Assembly (NCBI GenBank): GCA_050633785.1
Contig: JBOEHE010000043.1
Coordinates: 1-64,000 of the forward strand
DNA: 64,000 nucleotides
Origin: CALKZN01 sp050633785
GTDB taxonomy: Bacteria > Pseudomonadota > Gammaproteobacteria > Arenicellales > Arenicellaceae
Direction: 5' to 3'
Part shown: positions 51,915 to 60,740 of the stretch, in pieces
Layout of the letters: each line of letters starts with the position of its first letter
Position numbering within the stretch: position 1 is the stretch's first letter
Made by a program: the position numbers and the translations under genes
The notes under the pieces: model-generated
Database searches by the model: none
Told to the model about the DNA's origin: nothing
What the model saw: only the letters and a program-made list of their open reading frames with translations

Positions 51915-54900
51915 ATGAAAAAGTATAATACACCTAAAACGCAAGAGCAGTATTCAAGCCATATACCAGCGGTGGTTTTATTAATGCAACTGGGTTGGGG
52001 ATTTATTTCCCGCGCGGATTGTCTTGAGATGCGCAGCTCTAATCGTGACGTTTTGCTGAAACCTATTTTGAAGGATTTTTTGCAGCAAAAACGCTTTGAA
52101 TATAAAGGCGAGCTACATGCTTTGTCTATCCAAGCAATTGAGCAAATTATCCGTGAATTGTCACCGAGTTTGAACCAAGGTTTGTTAGCAGCGAATGAGG
52201 TAATTTACGATAAGTTGACCTTAGGGGTGACGGTGACAGAGTTTATGCCTGATGGCAAGAAACATTCTCCGACGATTGCCATCATCGATTGGGCTAATGT
52301 TGAAAACAATGAGTTTCATGTGTCTGAGGAATTCGAAGTGTTGTCTAGCAATGGCATAGGTACGCGGCGCCCAGATGTGGTGTGTTTTGTTAATGGGATC
52401 CCTTTGGTTGTTATTGAGGCGAAACGTCCCGATAGTAGTCGCCCTAATCACTCTATGGTGGACGAAGGCATAAGCCAAATGATTCGTAACCAGCGAGTGC
52501 AAGAAATTCCCCATTTGTTTATGTACAGTCAATTACTGTTTTCTGTGAGCATGATTGACGCACGCTATGCGACGACGGGCACACAAAAGAAATTTTGGTC
52601 GAAATGGAGTGATGAACAAATCATTGAGTCAGAATTTTTTGAGGTTAAAAATCGACGTTTATCTGTTGAACAACAGAATGCTTTGTTTTTGGGTAAAGCA
52701 AAAGAGCAGAGCGACTATTTTCAGCAGCTCTGGGAAAAGCCAATGATGGTGACTGAGCAAGATAAGTTAATGGTTAGCTTGCTTGATAGAAAGCGGTTTT
52801 TAGAATTTGTGCAATATTTTATTTTATTCGACCGCAAAGCGGGCAAAATTGCGGCGCGCTATCAACAGGTATTTGGTATTAAAGACTTGCTTGAAAGGGT
52901 TAGAGGAGTAGATGCACAGGGTAGCCGAAAGGGTGGTGTGCTTTGGCATACTACGGGGTCTGGTAAATCGTTCACAATGGTGTTTTTATGCAAGGCAATG
53001 CTGTTGGATGAAGGCTTGCAAGAGTGTCGTTTTTTAGTTGTGACGGACCGTATTGATTTGGAGAAACAATTAGCCAAGACATTTTATACCAGTGGTGCTT
53101 TGGGGGGTGATATTGCAGGTAAGAAAAAAGGCGATGAGCTGGCTAAGGTTCGTACCGGCAAGCAACTAGCTAAGCGGATTGGTGTTGGCAATGAGCGAAT
53201 TATTTTTTCTATTATCAATAAGTTTGCTTCTGCGACTAAACTGCCAGAATGTTATAACGCATCGCAAAATATCATTGTGTTAGTCGATGAAGGGCATCGT
53301 AGTCAAGGTGGGGAGAATCATGAGCGGATGCGCAAAGCATTACCAAATGCGGCTTTCGTAGCATTCACAGGTACGCCATTAACCAAAGATGATAAAACTG
53401 AGAACAAGTTCGGTTCGATTGTTCATGCTTATACGATGAAGCGGGCGGTAGAAGACGGTACGGTGACGCCCTTGCTCTATGAAGAGCGCAAGCCCAAGCT
53501 AGATATTAATAAGGATTCGATTGATAACTGGTTTGAAAAAATCACGGTAGGCTTATCTGATCAGCAATCAGTGGATTTGAAAAAGAAGTTTTCCAGCAAA
53601 GGTGCGGTATATGAAGCAAAGCAGCGTATTGAATTGATTGCATGGGACATTTCGGTTCATTTTGACCAGCATTTCAAGCAGTTAAATAATGGACTCAAGG
53701 GTCAATTGGCTTGTCGAGGGAAATATGCAGCCATTCGATATAAAAAAGCGTTGGATGAAGTTGGTATGGTGACTAGCCGCGTGATTATGTCGCCACCTGA
53801 TACGAGTGAGGGGTATGACTCTATTGATGATGAAAAGCTCCCAGAAATCCAGCAGTGGTGGAAAGAAAACGTGATAGGCGACCCAGAGGAATATGAACGC
53901 CAAGTGATTGACGATTTTGCTACTGATGGTGAGCCAGACTTGTTGATCGTGGTGAATAAGTTGCTAACGGGTTTTGATGAACCTCGTAATGCAGTGCTTT
54001 ATATCGACAAGAGCCTTGAAAAGCACAACTTGATTCAGGCAATAGCGCGAGTCAATCGGCTGCATGAAGAAAAACAATATGGTTTATTAATTGATTATCA
54101 AGGTATTTTGGTTGAACTTGATACCGCCATTGCTGAATATCAAGACTTAGAGGAACGAACTCAAGGTTCTTTTGATATTGATGATATTGATGGTTTGTAT
54201 CGGCATATGGATAGTGAATATAAACAACTGCCAATGCTACATGATCAGCTGTGGGCCATGTTTGATAGCGTTCAAAATCGTACTGATATTGAGGCGTTTC
54301 GTTCTATTTTTATGCCTAAATTTGAAGTGGATGAAGATGGTGTAGAAATTGATGTCCACCAAAAATTAAGAGAAGATTTTTATGCCGCTTTAAGGGATTT
54401 TGGTTTATGTTTGAAAGTTGCATTGTCTTCACGTAGCTTTTTTTACGACCCTGAGTTTTCTGAAGAAAAGGTCAGTGAGTACAAGCAAAGCTTGCAATGG
54501 TTTATTAAGCTGCGAACCATTGTGCGTCGTGATGCTGCTGAGACGGTTGATTATTCTGTTTATGAAAAACAATTATCGAAGCTGGTTGATAAACACATTA
54601 GTGGTAACCGAATAGAGGAACCGGAAGGTGTTTATTTGGTAACGGACCTTCATAAGGAAGATGATTCTGCAAAATGGAATGATGAAAAGGCCTCGAATGA
54701 GGCCGATACAATTAAGACGCGTGTTAAGAAGACAATTGAACAGAAGTTAGAAGATGATCCTTATGCAAAAGCCTATTTTTCTGAATTATTAAAACAAGCG
54801 ATTGAAGAAGTTGAGGCGATGTTTGACCATCCGTATAAACAATATGTCGTGTTTAAAGATCTTGAAAAAAAGCTTGAATCTAGAGAAGTGTCAGGCTTGC

Positions 54901-55205
54901 CTGAGGAGCTTAGTGGAAATAAACATGCTCAAGCATACTATGGAGTTTTTAAATTAACGTTATCTAAGGATAAGTTTGCTAGTTTGATCTCTCCAGAAGA
55001 TGCTGTTATTAGTTACGCATTGCAGATTGAAGAAATTGTTAATGATGCAGTGGCTGAAAACTCTTTAAATATAGAAGGAATTGAATCAGCAATTAAAGTG
55101 GGGTTAATGCCTATTTTGTTTAAAGCGGTTGGGATAGATAAAGCAAAAGAAATCAGCGATGAAATTGTCAGAATATCGCGCTTTGGAGTTGATAATAATG
55201 CTTGA
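51915..55205 (+). CDS. hsdR: Type I restriction endonuclease subunit HsdR
   Basis: This 1096-aa protein has an N-terminal nuclease domain with RRPDVVCFVNGIPLVVIEAKRP, giving the PD-(D/E)xK residues Asp (about 153), Glu (about 168) and Lys (about 170). The SF2 translocase follows: Walker A LWHTTGSGKSFTMVF (about 345), DEGH box LVDEGHRSQ (about 458), AFTGTPLT, and late motif NKLLTGFDEPRNAVLYID with IQAIARVNRL. The helical C-terminal domain that binds M2S is complete. It cuts unmodified DNA after ATP-driven translocation. Overlaps the next gene by 8 nt. Confidence 0.97.
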   Translation: MKKYNTPKTQEQYSSHIPAVVLLMQLGWGFISRADCLEMRSSNRDVLLKPILKDFLQQKRFEYKGELHALSIQAIEQIIRELSPSLNQGLLAANEVIYDKLTLGVTVTEFMPDGKKHSPTIAIIDWANVENNEFHVSEEFEVLSSNGIGTRRPDVVCFVNGIPLVVIEAKRPDSSRPNHSMVDEGISQMIRNQRVQEIPHLFMYSQLLFSVSMIDARYATTGTQKKFWSKWSDEQIIESEFFEVKNRRLSVEQQNALFLGKAKEQSDYFQQLWEKPMMVTEQDKLMVSLLDRKRFLEFVQYFILFDRKAGKIAARYQQVFGIKDLLERVRGVDAQGSRKGGVLWHTTGSGKSFTMVFLCKAMLLDEGLQECRFLVVTDRIDLEKQLAKTFYTSGALGGDIAGKKKGDELAKVRTGKQLAKRIGVGNERIIFSIINKFASATKLPECYNASQNIIVLVDEGHRSQGGENHERMRKALPNAAFVAFTGTPLTKDDKTENKFGSIVHAYTMKRAVEDGTVTPLLYEERKPKLDINKDSIDNWFEKITVGLSDQQSVDLKKKFSSKGAVYEAKQRIELIAWDISVHFDQHFKQLNNGLKGQLACRGKYAAIRYKKALDEVGMVTSRVIMSPPDTSEGYDSIDDEKLPEIQQWWKENVIGDPEEYERQVIDDFATDGEPDLLIVVNKLLTGFDEPRNAVLYIDKSLEKHNLIQAIARVNRLHEEKQYGLLIDYQGILVELDTAIAEYQDLEERTQGSFDIDDIDGLYRHMDSEYKQLPMLHDQLWAMFDSVQNRTDIEAFRSIFMPKFEVDEDGVEIDVHQKLREDFYAALRDFGLCLKVALSSRSFFYDPEFSEEKVSEYKQSLQWFIKLRTIVRRDAAETVDYSVYEKQLSKLVDKHISGNRIEEPEGVYLVTDLHKEDDSAKWNDEKASNEADTIKTRVKKTIEQKLEDDPYAKAYFSELLKQAIEEVEAMFDHPYKQYVVFKDLEKKLESREVSGLPEELSGNKHAQAYYGVFKLTLSKDKFASLISPEDAVISYALQIEEIVNDAVAENSLNIEGIESAIKVGLMPILFKAVGIDKAKEISDEIVRISRFGVDNNA

Positions 55206-55944
55206 TATTGATGATCCGCGATTGTTTGTCTCGCATTATGGAGAGACAAGCTTTGAATATAAGGTGGTTTATAAGCCACAATCTCTTGATCACAAAATAC
55301 GTATTCATGTTTATCCAGACGGTGAAATTAGTGTTGATGCACCTGAGCGTGCTTCTGTTATTGAGATAAAACAAGCTGTCCAAAAGCGGGCTCGTTGGAT
55401 ATGTAGCAGGCTAAATGAGTTTGAGAAACAGAAAGAGAATGTTTTTCTTAGGAGCTATATAAGTGGTGAGACATTTTACTACCTTGGTCGTCGCTATCAA
55501 TTAAAGCTAGACTCACAGCAGTATGGTTCGTTAGTTAAACTCAAAAGTGGTCGCTTTCTTATTCCGGCGAGAGGTAAGGAACCGGATCAAATTAAAACGA
55601 TGATGAATGGTTGGTATAGCCAAAAAGCCAAACAGGTTTTCCAACGACGCTTAGAATTAGCCGTTTCAAGATTAGGGTGGGTATCCTCTGTGCCAGATTG
55701 GAAATTACTTAAAATGAAAAAGCAATGGGGAAGCTGTTCACCTAGTGGTGTTTTATCGCTAAACCCAGAGTTAGTTAAAGCGCCAATAGAAGCCATCGAT
55801 TATGTTTTGTTGCATGAGTTGTGTCATATCAAACACCACAATCACGGTAAGAGGTTTTATGAGCTATTAGATCATCATATGAAAGATTGGCAACTCGTGA
55901 AAAGAAGATTGGATGGAATGGCATCGCTTATGCTCAACCAGTAA
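55198..55944 (+). CDS. YgjP-like (SprT/M48-type) zinc metallopeptidase
   Basis: This protein is 248 aa from ATG 55198, overlapping the hsdR end by 8 nt; a longer start at 55159 is unlikely. The C-terminal YgjP/DUF45 domain contains KKQWGSCSPSGVLSLNPELV and VLLHELCHIKHHNHGKRFYELLDHH, the HExxH zinc site (about residues 206-210) with a third His nearby. Such genes often end type I restriction operons, and their substrate is unknown; control of HsdR levels is a guess. It closes the operon, 18 bp before the inverted boundary repeat. Confidence 0.88.
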   Translation: MLDIDDPRLFVSHYGETSFEYKVVYKPQSLDHKIRIHVYPDGEISVDAPERASVIEIKQAVQKRARWICSRLNEFEKQKENVFLRSYISGETFYYLGRRYQLKLDSQQYGSLVKLKSGRFLIPARGKEPDQIKTMMNGWYSQKAKQVFQRRLELAVSRLGWVSSVPDWKLLKMKKQWGSCSPSGVLSLNPELVKAPIEAIDYVLLHELCHIKHHNHGKRFYELLDHHMKDWQLVKRRLDGMASLMLNQ

Positions 55945-56388
55945 TGAATGATCTAGAATCCAAGCAGAGCCCTTTCATGCAGCCTAAACTTAATTGACCA
56001 ATTGAGGATCACAACTCATTCAAACTATGTTCTTAGTTAAAAAGCTATTGCAGCACAGTATGGAAAGCTTTAGGAAAAAGCGCTAGCCGAGGAAGGCTAG
56101 GGTGCTTGTGGAAGCGTAAACCGTTGTCCTTATTTCCACTTTTTTAGAAATCCAGGCTCCAGCTAAAAAAGTCTTGTTCTTAGCCTTTGTCCCTTGAATT
56201 ATAGGTTCTTGCGATGAGTGCTATAGCTAGTCATATAATGAGTTTAACTAATTGATTTAAAACAATTATTTAAAAAAATAGAATGCAATTTTTATATCAG
56301 TTTTTGCCGTTTTATGGCATACTGTTGTTTCGCAGTTTTATACATTAGAGCGCTCTTTTGCAGCGTTAAAGAAGGAAGAAACCGCCTA
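55945..56388. other. Intergenic region between restriction operon and symE
   Basis: This stretch contains the boundary repeat (55962-55979) and a hairpin CTAGCC/GGCTAG (56083-56100) lacking a T-run. The rest is AT-rich, with no recognisable gene. Confidence 0.4.
55962..55979 (-). repeat. GGGCTCTG repeat, copy e (right edge of restriction island)
   Basis: AAGCAGAGCCCTTTCATG, read on the minus strand as CATGAAAGGGCTCTGCTT, is the inverted counterpart of 43453-43471 with a two-base length difference. Confidence 0.65.
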
Positions 56389-56496
56389 ATGATAAAACTG
56401 TCGGCTGTTTTACTAAAAAAAGGCGCTGACCAAGGATGCTACCAACACCCAAGGTCAGCTAATCACAACAACCTAACCAGAGGTTCTCATGACTAA
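56389..56496 (+). CDS. Possible 35-codon leader peptide of symE
   Basis: An ATG at 56389 with a GAAGGAAG ribosome site opens a short frame (MIKLSAVLLKKGADQGC onward) that ends at 56496, 8 nt into symE. Inside it, GCTGACC (56425-56431) pairs with GGTCAGC (56453-56459), a 7-bp stem with a 21-nt loop. Together they suggest translational control of symE by upstream reading. The peptide itself may not matter. Confidence 0.35.
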   Translation: MIKLSAVLLKKGADQGCYQHPRSANHNNLTRGSHD

Positions 56497-56746
56497 AACG
56501 AAGTCTACGTCAGGCAATGGCTTGACGACAACTGTATCGACTAAAAAAATCATCACCAAACCGCAACGCCAACTGAAAGTCCGTGGTTCTCGCTACGACT
56601 ATCAGGCCAATCAACAATGCAATTTGCGCACACCGATTGCTGAGATTCAAATTAAAGGAAAATGGTTGATTGAAGCTGGTTTTGATATCAATGCCAAGGT
56701 CAATGTTCTCGTTGAACACGGCAAGCTGGTGTTAGTCGCTGAGTAA
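56489..56746 (+). CDS. symE: SymE-family toxin
   Basis: This 85-aa protein has an AbrB-like SymE C-terminal domain: TPIAEIQIKGKWLIEAGFDINAKVNVLVEHGKLVLVAE follows the family pattern (P-x-I-x-L-x-G-x-W-L-x-x-A-G-F). The N-terminal 40 residues are Thr/Lys-rich and unlike E. coli SymE. E. coli SymE is an SOS-induced toxin repressed by the antisense RNA SymR. I see no LexA box here, and an antisense RNA would have to lie over 56389-56490. It sits next to a type I restriction locus, as in E. coli. Confidence 0.85.
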   Translation: MTKTKSTSGNGLTTTVSTKKIITKPQRQLKVRGSRYDYQANQQCNLRTPIAEIQIKGKWLIEAGFDINAKVNVLVEHGKLVLVAE

Positions 56747-56836
56747 GCAATTATTGAATTAACCTCGTTCTGCGGGGTTAATTCTCCATTCTTAAAGAGT
56801 TTTACACAGCACCAGAGCCCTATAATTCTGCTGAAA

Positions 56837-57487
56837 CTACTTCTTCTCCCGTGCACGTGGTGTCAGGTCACGAATTTTGTCTAAAGTCTTTCGATCTAAA
56901 CGATTGATCCATGCTTTCAGGCCACGATTGGCGGTGCTGGCAGAGGTGGCCATTTGGAAGACGGCGGTTTCCTGGGTTTTTTGCACCATGGTTTTACGAG
57001 TGACATTGAAGCTCAGGCCGAGCAGAAACAGCAGTGCGATCAGTGGGAAGAAGGCAATGACGATGAGCCATTTTGCAGGGCTGGAATAGACGGACCAAAA
57101 ACGGGATGTGGCTCGAAAAAATTGTTTACCGCGTCGCAGGAACATGACTTTTGTGCAGCGAATCCAATACCAGCGGTTTTGGGTGAAGAAAACGCCATAG
57201 CGAATGCCTAAGGTTTTTAAGCACTTAAACAGGAGCAGCTTGGACAGGTTCAACAGCAATTTTACGGCGACTTTTAAAAGCACGATGAATTTAAGGGTGA
57301 TCAGTTTTTTAAAAATCGTCTTGGCGAATGGAATGAGGACCACCCATAAATTGTGTGACAACCAATTTAAAATAGGATCTCGAAACACAATCAGGCTAAT
57401 AAGCTCACAGACGATCACCACTATGGCCAGAGCCAGAATGCATTTATGTCGGGTTGTGAGAGTAACTAGGTTGTCCTTAACGGGCAT
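56837..57487 (-). CDS. Membrane protein of unknown function
   Basis: This 216-aa basic protein has hydrophobic segments near residues 17-35 (CILALAIVVIVCELISLIVF), 45-60 and 140-160 (WLIVIAFFPLIALLFLLGLSF), joined by Lys-rich stretches. The C-terminus is soluble and ends in LTPRAREKK. I recognise no family. It is divergent from the pseudouridine synthase gene, with only 88 bp between them. The composition and intact frame support a real inner-membrane protein. Confidence 0.65.
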   Translation of the reverse strand: MPVKDNLVTLTTRHKCILALAIVVIVCELISLIVFRDPILNWLSHNLWVVLIPFAKTIFKKLITLKFIVLLKVAVKLLLNLSKLLLFKCLKTLGIRYGVFFTQNRWYWIRCTKVMFLRRGKQFFRATSRFWSVYSSPAKWLIVIAFFPLIALLFLLGLSFNVTRKTMVQKTQETAVFQMATSASTANRGLKAWINRLDRKTLDKIRDLTPRAREKK

Positions 57488-57575
57488 TGCTTCAGACTGC
57501 GCTCAGTTTAGCGATATAATGAAGGTCTGATTATACAACGACTGATTACGATGGTCAGAGTTAAATGCTTCCCAG

Positions 57576-58610
57576 ATGAATTCAAACAATACATATCCAC
57601 CAGCTAACACCCAAACAGGTGCCGGGCGCGGCACTTATCAGAAGAAGGAGAAACTGAAATCTCCCTTGCCTATGCGCCATGGGGTGTCGGCCAGTCGTGT
57701 CTGGTTACCTAAGGTGGGGGATTGTAAGAATTACACTGAGGAGTATGGAGGGTGGGAGACTGTTTTTGATTTCTTTTTGGAGCGCTTTCCGTTTCTCTCT
57801 GAGGAGATTGTCAGGGAACGAATGAGTCGTGGGCATATTGTCAGCCAAACGGGTGAGGTGCTTGGGCCTGAGAGTCCGTATCAGCCTGAGATTCATGTGT
57901 TCTATTATCGTGAAATACCGGATGAGCCGAAGGTACCTTTTCAGGAAAAAATACTGTTTAAAGACGATCATCTTATTGTGGTCGATAAGCCGCATTTTAT
58001 TCCAGTGACGCCCACGGGGCGATATGTTCGTGAGTGTTTGTTGTCGCGTTTGAAGCACCGTTATCAAAGTGAAGATATCAGCCCTGTTCATCGTCTGGAC
58101 CGAGAGACTGCCGGGGTGATGCTCTATAGCTGCAATGCCAAGATTCGAGGGGCTTATCAACTGTTGTTTGAAAATCGGCAGGTGAAGAAAACCTATGAAG
58201 CCATTGCACCGATTGTTGAACGAGATTTCCCCTATACACACCGCAGTCATATGGTGTCCAGCGGCGATCCGTTTTTCATTATGCGGGAAGATGTGGGTGC
58301 AATGGGTGCAGCAGCTAAAGAACCAAACTCCGAAACCGTGATGGACATCATTGAAACTAAGGGTAACTTAGCTCGCTATAAGCTCGAGCCAGTGACGGGG
58401 CGCCAGCATCAATTGCGAGTGCATATGATGTCAATGGGTTGCCCCATTCTTAATGACCCCTTTTACCCTGAACTGCTGCCGAATAAGGGCGATGATTATT
58501 CCAGTCCGCTGCAACTACTCGCGAAGACGATCCAATTTGTTGATCCTTTCACCAAGCAGGAACGTTTTTTTGAAAGTGAGATTCGCTTGCAAGGGATGAT
58601 TGACGATTAA
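57576..58610 (+). CDS. RluA-family pseudouridine synthase
   Basis: This 344-aa protein has a non-conserved N-terminal tail of about 30 residues, then an S4-like region, then the catalytic domain. The domain carries ILFKDDHLIVVDKPHFIPVTP, ISPVHRLDRETAGVMLYS (catalytic Asp175), and VTGRQHQLRVHMMSMGCPILNDPFYP. It isomerises uridine to pseudouridine in rRNA or tRNA. It is closest to the RluA/TruC-type branch, but the exact site cannot be set. It is a single gene, divergent from the membrane protein. Confidence 0.9.
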   Translation: MNSNNTYPPANTQTGAGRGTYQKKEKLKSPLPMRHGVSASRVWLPKVGDCKNYTEEYGGWETVFDFFLERFPFLSEEIVRERMSRGHIVSQTGEVLGPESPYQPEIHVFYYREIPDEPKVPFQEKILFKDDHLIVVDKPHFIPVTPTGRYVRECLLSRLKHRYQSEDISPVHRLDRETAGVMLYSCNAKIRGAYQLLFENRQVKKTYEAIAPIVERDFPYTHRSHMVSSGDPFFIMREDVGAMGAAAKEPNSETVMDIIETKGNLARYKLEPVTGRQHQLRVHMMSMGCPILNDPFYPELLPNKGDDYSSPLQLLAKTIQFVDPFTKQERFFESEIRLQGMIDD

Positions 58611-58695
58611 GCGTAGGAGTTTTAGTCAGCCAGGGTCTGTTCAAATTGGAAAGGGCATTTCACGCTATACATACTATAAATTCTCAATATTTTTA

Positions 58696-59712
58696 TTAAT
58701 TTTCGCTCAACAAAGCCACGGTCGCCTGATAGCAGTCATTACAAAAATCAGCAAATGGTGTTATAGCGTCGGGCTCTGGCCAAAACCCATGCTCAGCCAA
58801 TGACTCTAAACTCGGTGCTTTGATACTGGTTTGATAATCAGCCAACAAAGTAATGTATTGGCGGCGTTGGTCTTTATCGATCAATAGCGGTGGCAAGCCT
58901 GCTTTAAGCAAGAGCAGGTTGGCGATCAGGCGAGTGAGTCGTCCATTGCCATTGGCGAAGGGGTGGATGTGCACGAAGGCCAAATGGAGTTTAGCGTAGG
59001 TTTCGTGAGCATTGTTGGATGTGATTGTGCTGGTGTCGTATTGATTTATCGCTTGCACCAGTTCTGTCATTAAGGCATCGATTTGCTGCGGTTCTGCGTA
59101 TTCAATGATGACGGCTTTGTCAGTTGATGTCATGGAGTTGGCGTAGTTTTTTTTAACTTTCCACTCGCCCACTGGTGCATAAATATCCATGCCAACATCG
59201 AGTTGAACGGCTTTGTGCAGGTCGAATATCTGTTGTTTTGTGAGTGGCTTGGCACTCATTGTGTAGAGAAGATCGATGGCTTTGGCGTGACCAACCACTT
59301 CATGGTGTTCGCGCAGTGGTTTGCCTGAAATAGTGAGCCCAAGTTCTAAAATGGCATTCGTGTCGCCCAGGCTTAAGGTGTTGCCTTCGATGGCCGTAGA
59401 GCTATGGGTCCATAAATCTCGCAGCTGTGCTAGCAGGGCTTTGCGCTTTGCGGGTTCGATGTTGTGCAAAAAAGTGGGTTTCGCACTGGGTTCATCAACT
59501 CGATAGCGCGTGCCACGTTTTTGACCGGTTTTGCTGAGCACACCCTGTTCTATCCATTGTTTCAGCCAGCGCCGTAAGGTGCGTTCAGGGATGCTACTTT
59601 CAGCCGTAGCTAGCAGTTCATTTAGCTGTGGCAGGCTGAAGTCTTGGCTATTTTGGCCGTAAGTGCGTTCTATTTGCCTTAAAATGGCCGTATTAAGTGA
59701 TTTTTTGCTCAT
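58696..59712 (-). CDS. Fic-family protein with N-terminal winged helix
   Basis: This 338-aa protein has a winged helix (residues 5-75: IPERTLRRWLKQWIEQGVLSKTG), then the inhibitory motif Ser105-TAI-Glu109-Gly110 (SSTAIEGN), then the Fic core HPFANGNGR at 250-258 with catalytic His250. The motif in front marks a class II, self-inhibited AMPylator. The gene start sits inside an array of five TACGGCCAT-like sites, suggesting the winged helix autoregulates. It may AMPylate a protein target. It is unlinked to an antitoxin. Confidence 0.93.
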   Translation of the reverse strand: MSKKSLNTAILRQIERTYGQNSQDFSLPQLNELLATAESSIPERTLRRWLKQWIEQGVLSKTGQKRGTRYRVDEPSAKPTFLHNIEPAKRKALLAQLRDLWTHSSTAIEGNTLSLGDTNAILELGLTISGKPLREHHEVVGHAKAIDLLYTMSAKPLTKQQIFDLHKAVQLDVGMDIYAPVGEWKVKKNYANSMTSTDKAVIIEYAEPQQIDALMTELVQAINQYDTSTITSNNAHETYAKLHLAFVHIHPFANGNGRLTRLIANLLLLKAGLPPLLIDKDQRRQYITLLADYQTSIKAPSLESLAEHGFWPEPDAITPFADFCNDCYQATVALLSEN

Positions 59713-59767
59713 TTACGGCCATTTTAGTCTAAATACGGCCATATTTGAAATATTATACGGCCATTCC
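59651..59767. promoter_or_regulatory. Operator array of five ACGGCCA sites at the fic start
   Basis: ACGGCC cores occur in direct orientation at 59715-59720, 59735-59740 and 59757-59762, and inverted at 59655-59660 and 59686-59691. AT-rich flanks (consensus ATACGGCCATATT) surround them. Spacing is 20-31 bp. Two lie within the fic coding region and three upstream. Confidence 0.75.
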
Positions 59768-59782
59768 TGTTTTCTTAACAAC

Positions 59783-60448
59783 CTACCAAGGCAGAATCTC
59801 ACCATTGGAATGCCAGAACGTTCCACTGTTTTCCGGCTCAAGTTCGTCGATGCGTTGCACGATGTTGGCGGCAGCCTGATCAGGGGTGAGATCACCTTTT
59901 CCACCGATCATTTCGGTGCCGACCAGGCCGGGGTGGATGATGCCGACGGCAACGCCTTGGGCGCGCAGGTCATGGCTGAGTGACATGGCAGCGCAGTTCA
60001 GGGCAGCTTTGGACATGCGGTAACCATAGCGACCGCCGCTGCTGTTGTCTTCGATGGAACCCATGCGGCTGGTGATCATGACCAGTTTTGCATTCAGCGC
60101 AAAATTGTTTTGCAGCGCTTCGGTGACTTTCAAAGGACCGAGTGCATTGACGGCAAATTGGCTTTGAATGGAGTCGTAGTCAATGTCGCCTAGAGTTTCG
60201 TTGCGCAGAATTCCAGCATTGTTGATCAATAGCTTGATTTTGACGCCGCTGAGTTGCTCGGCAAGTTCTTCGATAGAGTCGTCATTGGCAACGTCTATGC
60301 CGGTGATGACCTTGGCGCCGGAGGCTTCCAGTTCGGCTGAGCTATTGCGGCAGGCACCGTAAACCTGGCAGCCATTTGCTTGATAGTGTTTGCTCAGTGA
60401 GAGGCCAATGCCACGATTGGCGCCGGTGATAACGATATTTTTTGCCAT
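59783..60448 (-). CDS. Short-chain dehydrogenase/reductase
   Basis: This 221-aa SDR has the cofactor motif TGANRGIG (8-15), NNAG (76-79), catalytic Ser127, and Tyr143-x3-Lys147 (YRMSK). A Rossmann fold is clear, and the short C-terminus is typical of the carbonyl-reductase-like group. It reduces or oxidises a carbonyl/alcohol with NAD(P)H; substrate unknown. It is upstream of fic on the same strand, 70 bp away with the operator array between. Confidence 0.92.
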   Translation of the reverse strand: MAKNIVITGANRGIGLSLSKHYQANGCQVYGACRNSSAELEASGAKVITGIDVANDDSIEELAEQLSGVKIKLLINNAGILRNETLGDIDYDSIQSQFAVNALGPLKVTEALQNNFALNAKLVMITSRMGSIEDNSSGGRYGYRMSKAALNCAAMSLSHDLRAQGVAVGIIHPGLVGTEMIGGKGDLTPDQAAANIVQRIDELEPENSGTFWHSNGEILPW

Positions 60449-60740
60449 GATAATAAGTCTGCTTTGGGTTGGTGTCTTGGTTGAATTACAGATGTGACTC
60501 TGTATTAAGCTATTATACTGTTAACCATTGAGCTTGCGGCAAAAATCGCGGATTGTTCATATTTATAATGCACTCGAATAGTCGTTCATTAACGGACGTT
60601 CTCATCTAGTGTCAACAGGCCCCTGGTGAATAAATAGTTTATTAAGAGAGTGACGGGCAGCTTTGATGATCTGATGCGAAGCAGAGAGTGTCTGAATTAT
60701 GATGGCAGGAAAGCTTGTGTTATGACAAGCTCAGTTGGCT
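60449..60740. other. Intergenic region with hairpin downstream of the HTH gene
   Basis: AGCTTGT (60712-60718) and ACAAGCT (60725-60731) form a 7-bp stem 10 nt after the HTH gene stop. It is a weak terminator candidate. The remaining 260 bases hold the SDR promoter and nothing else recognisable. Confidence 0.4.
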
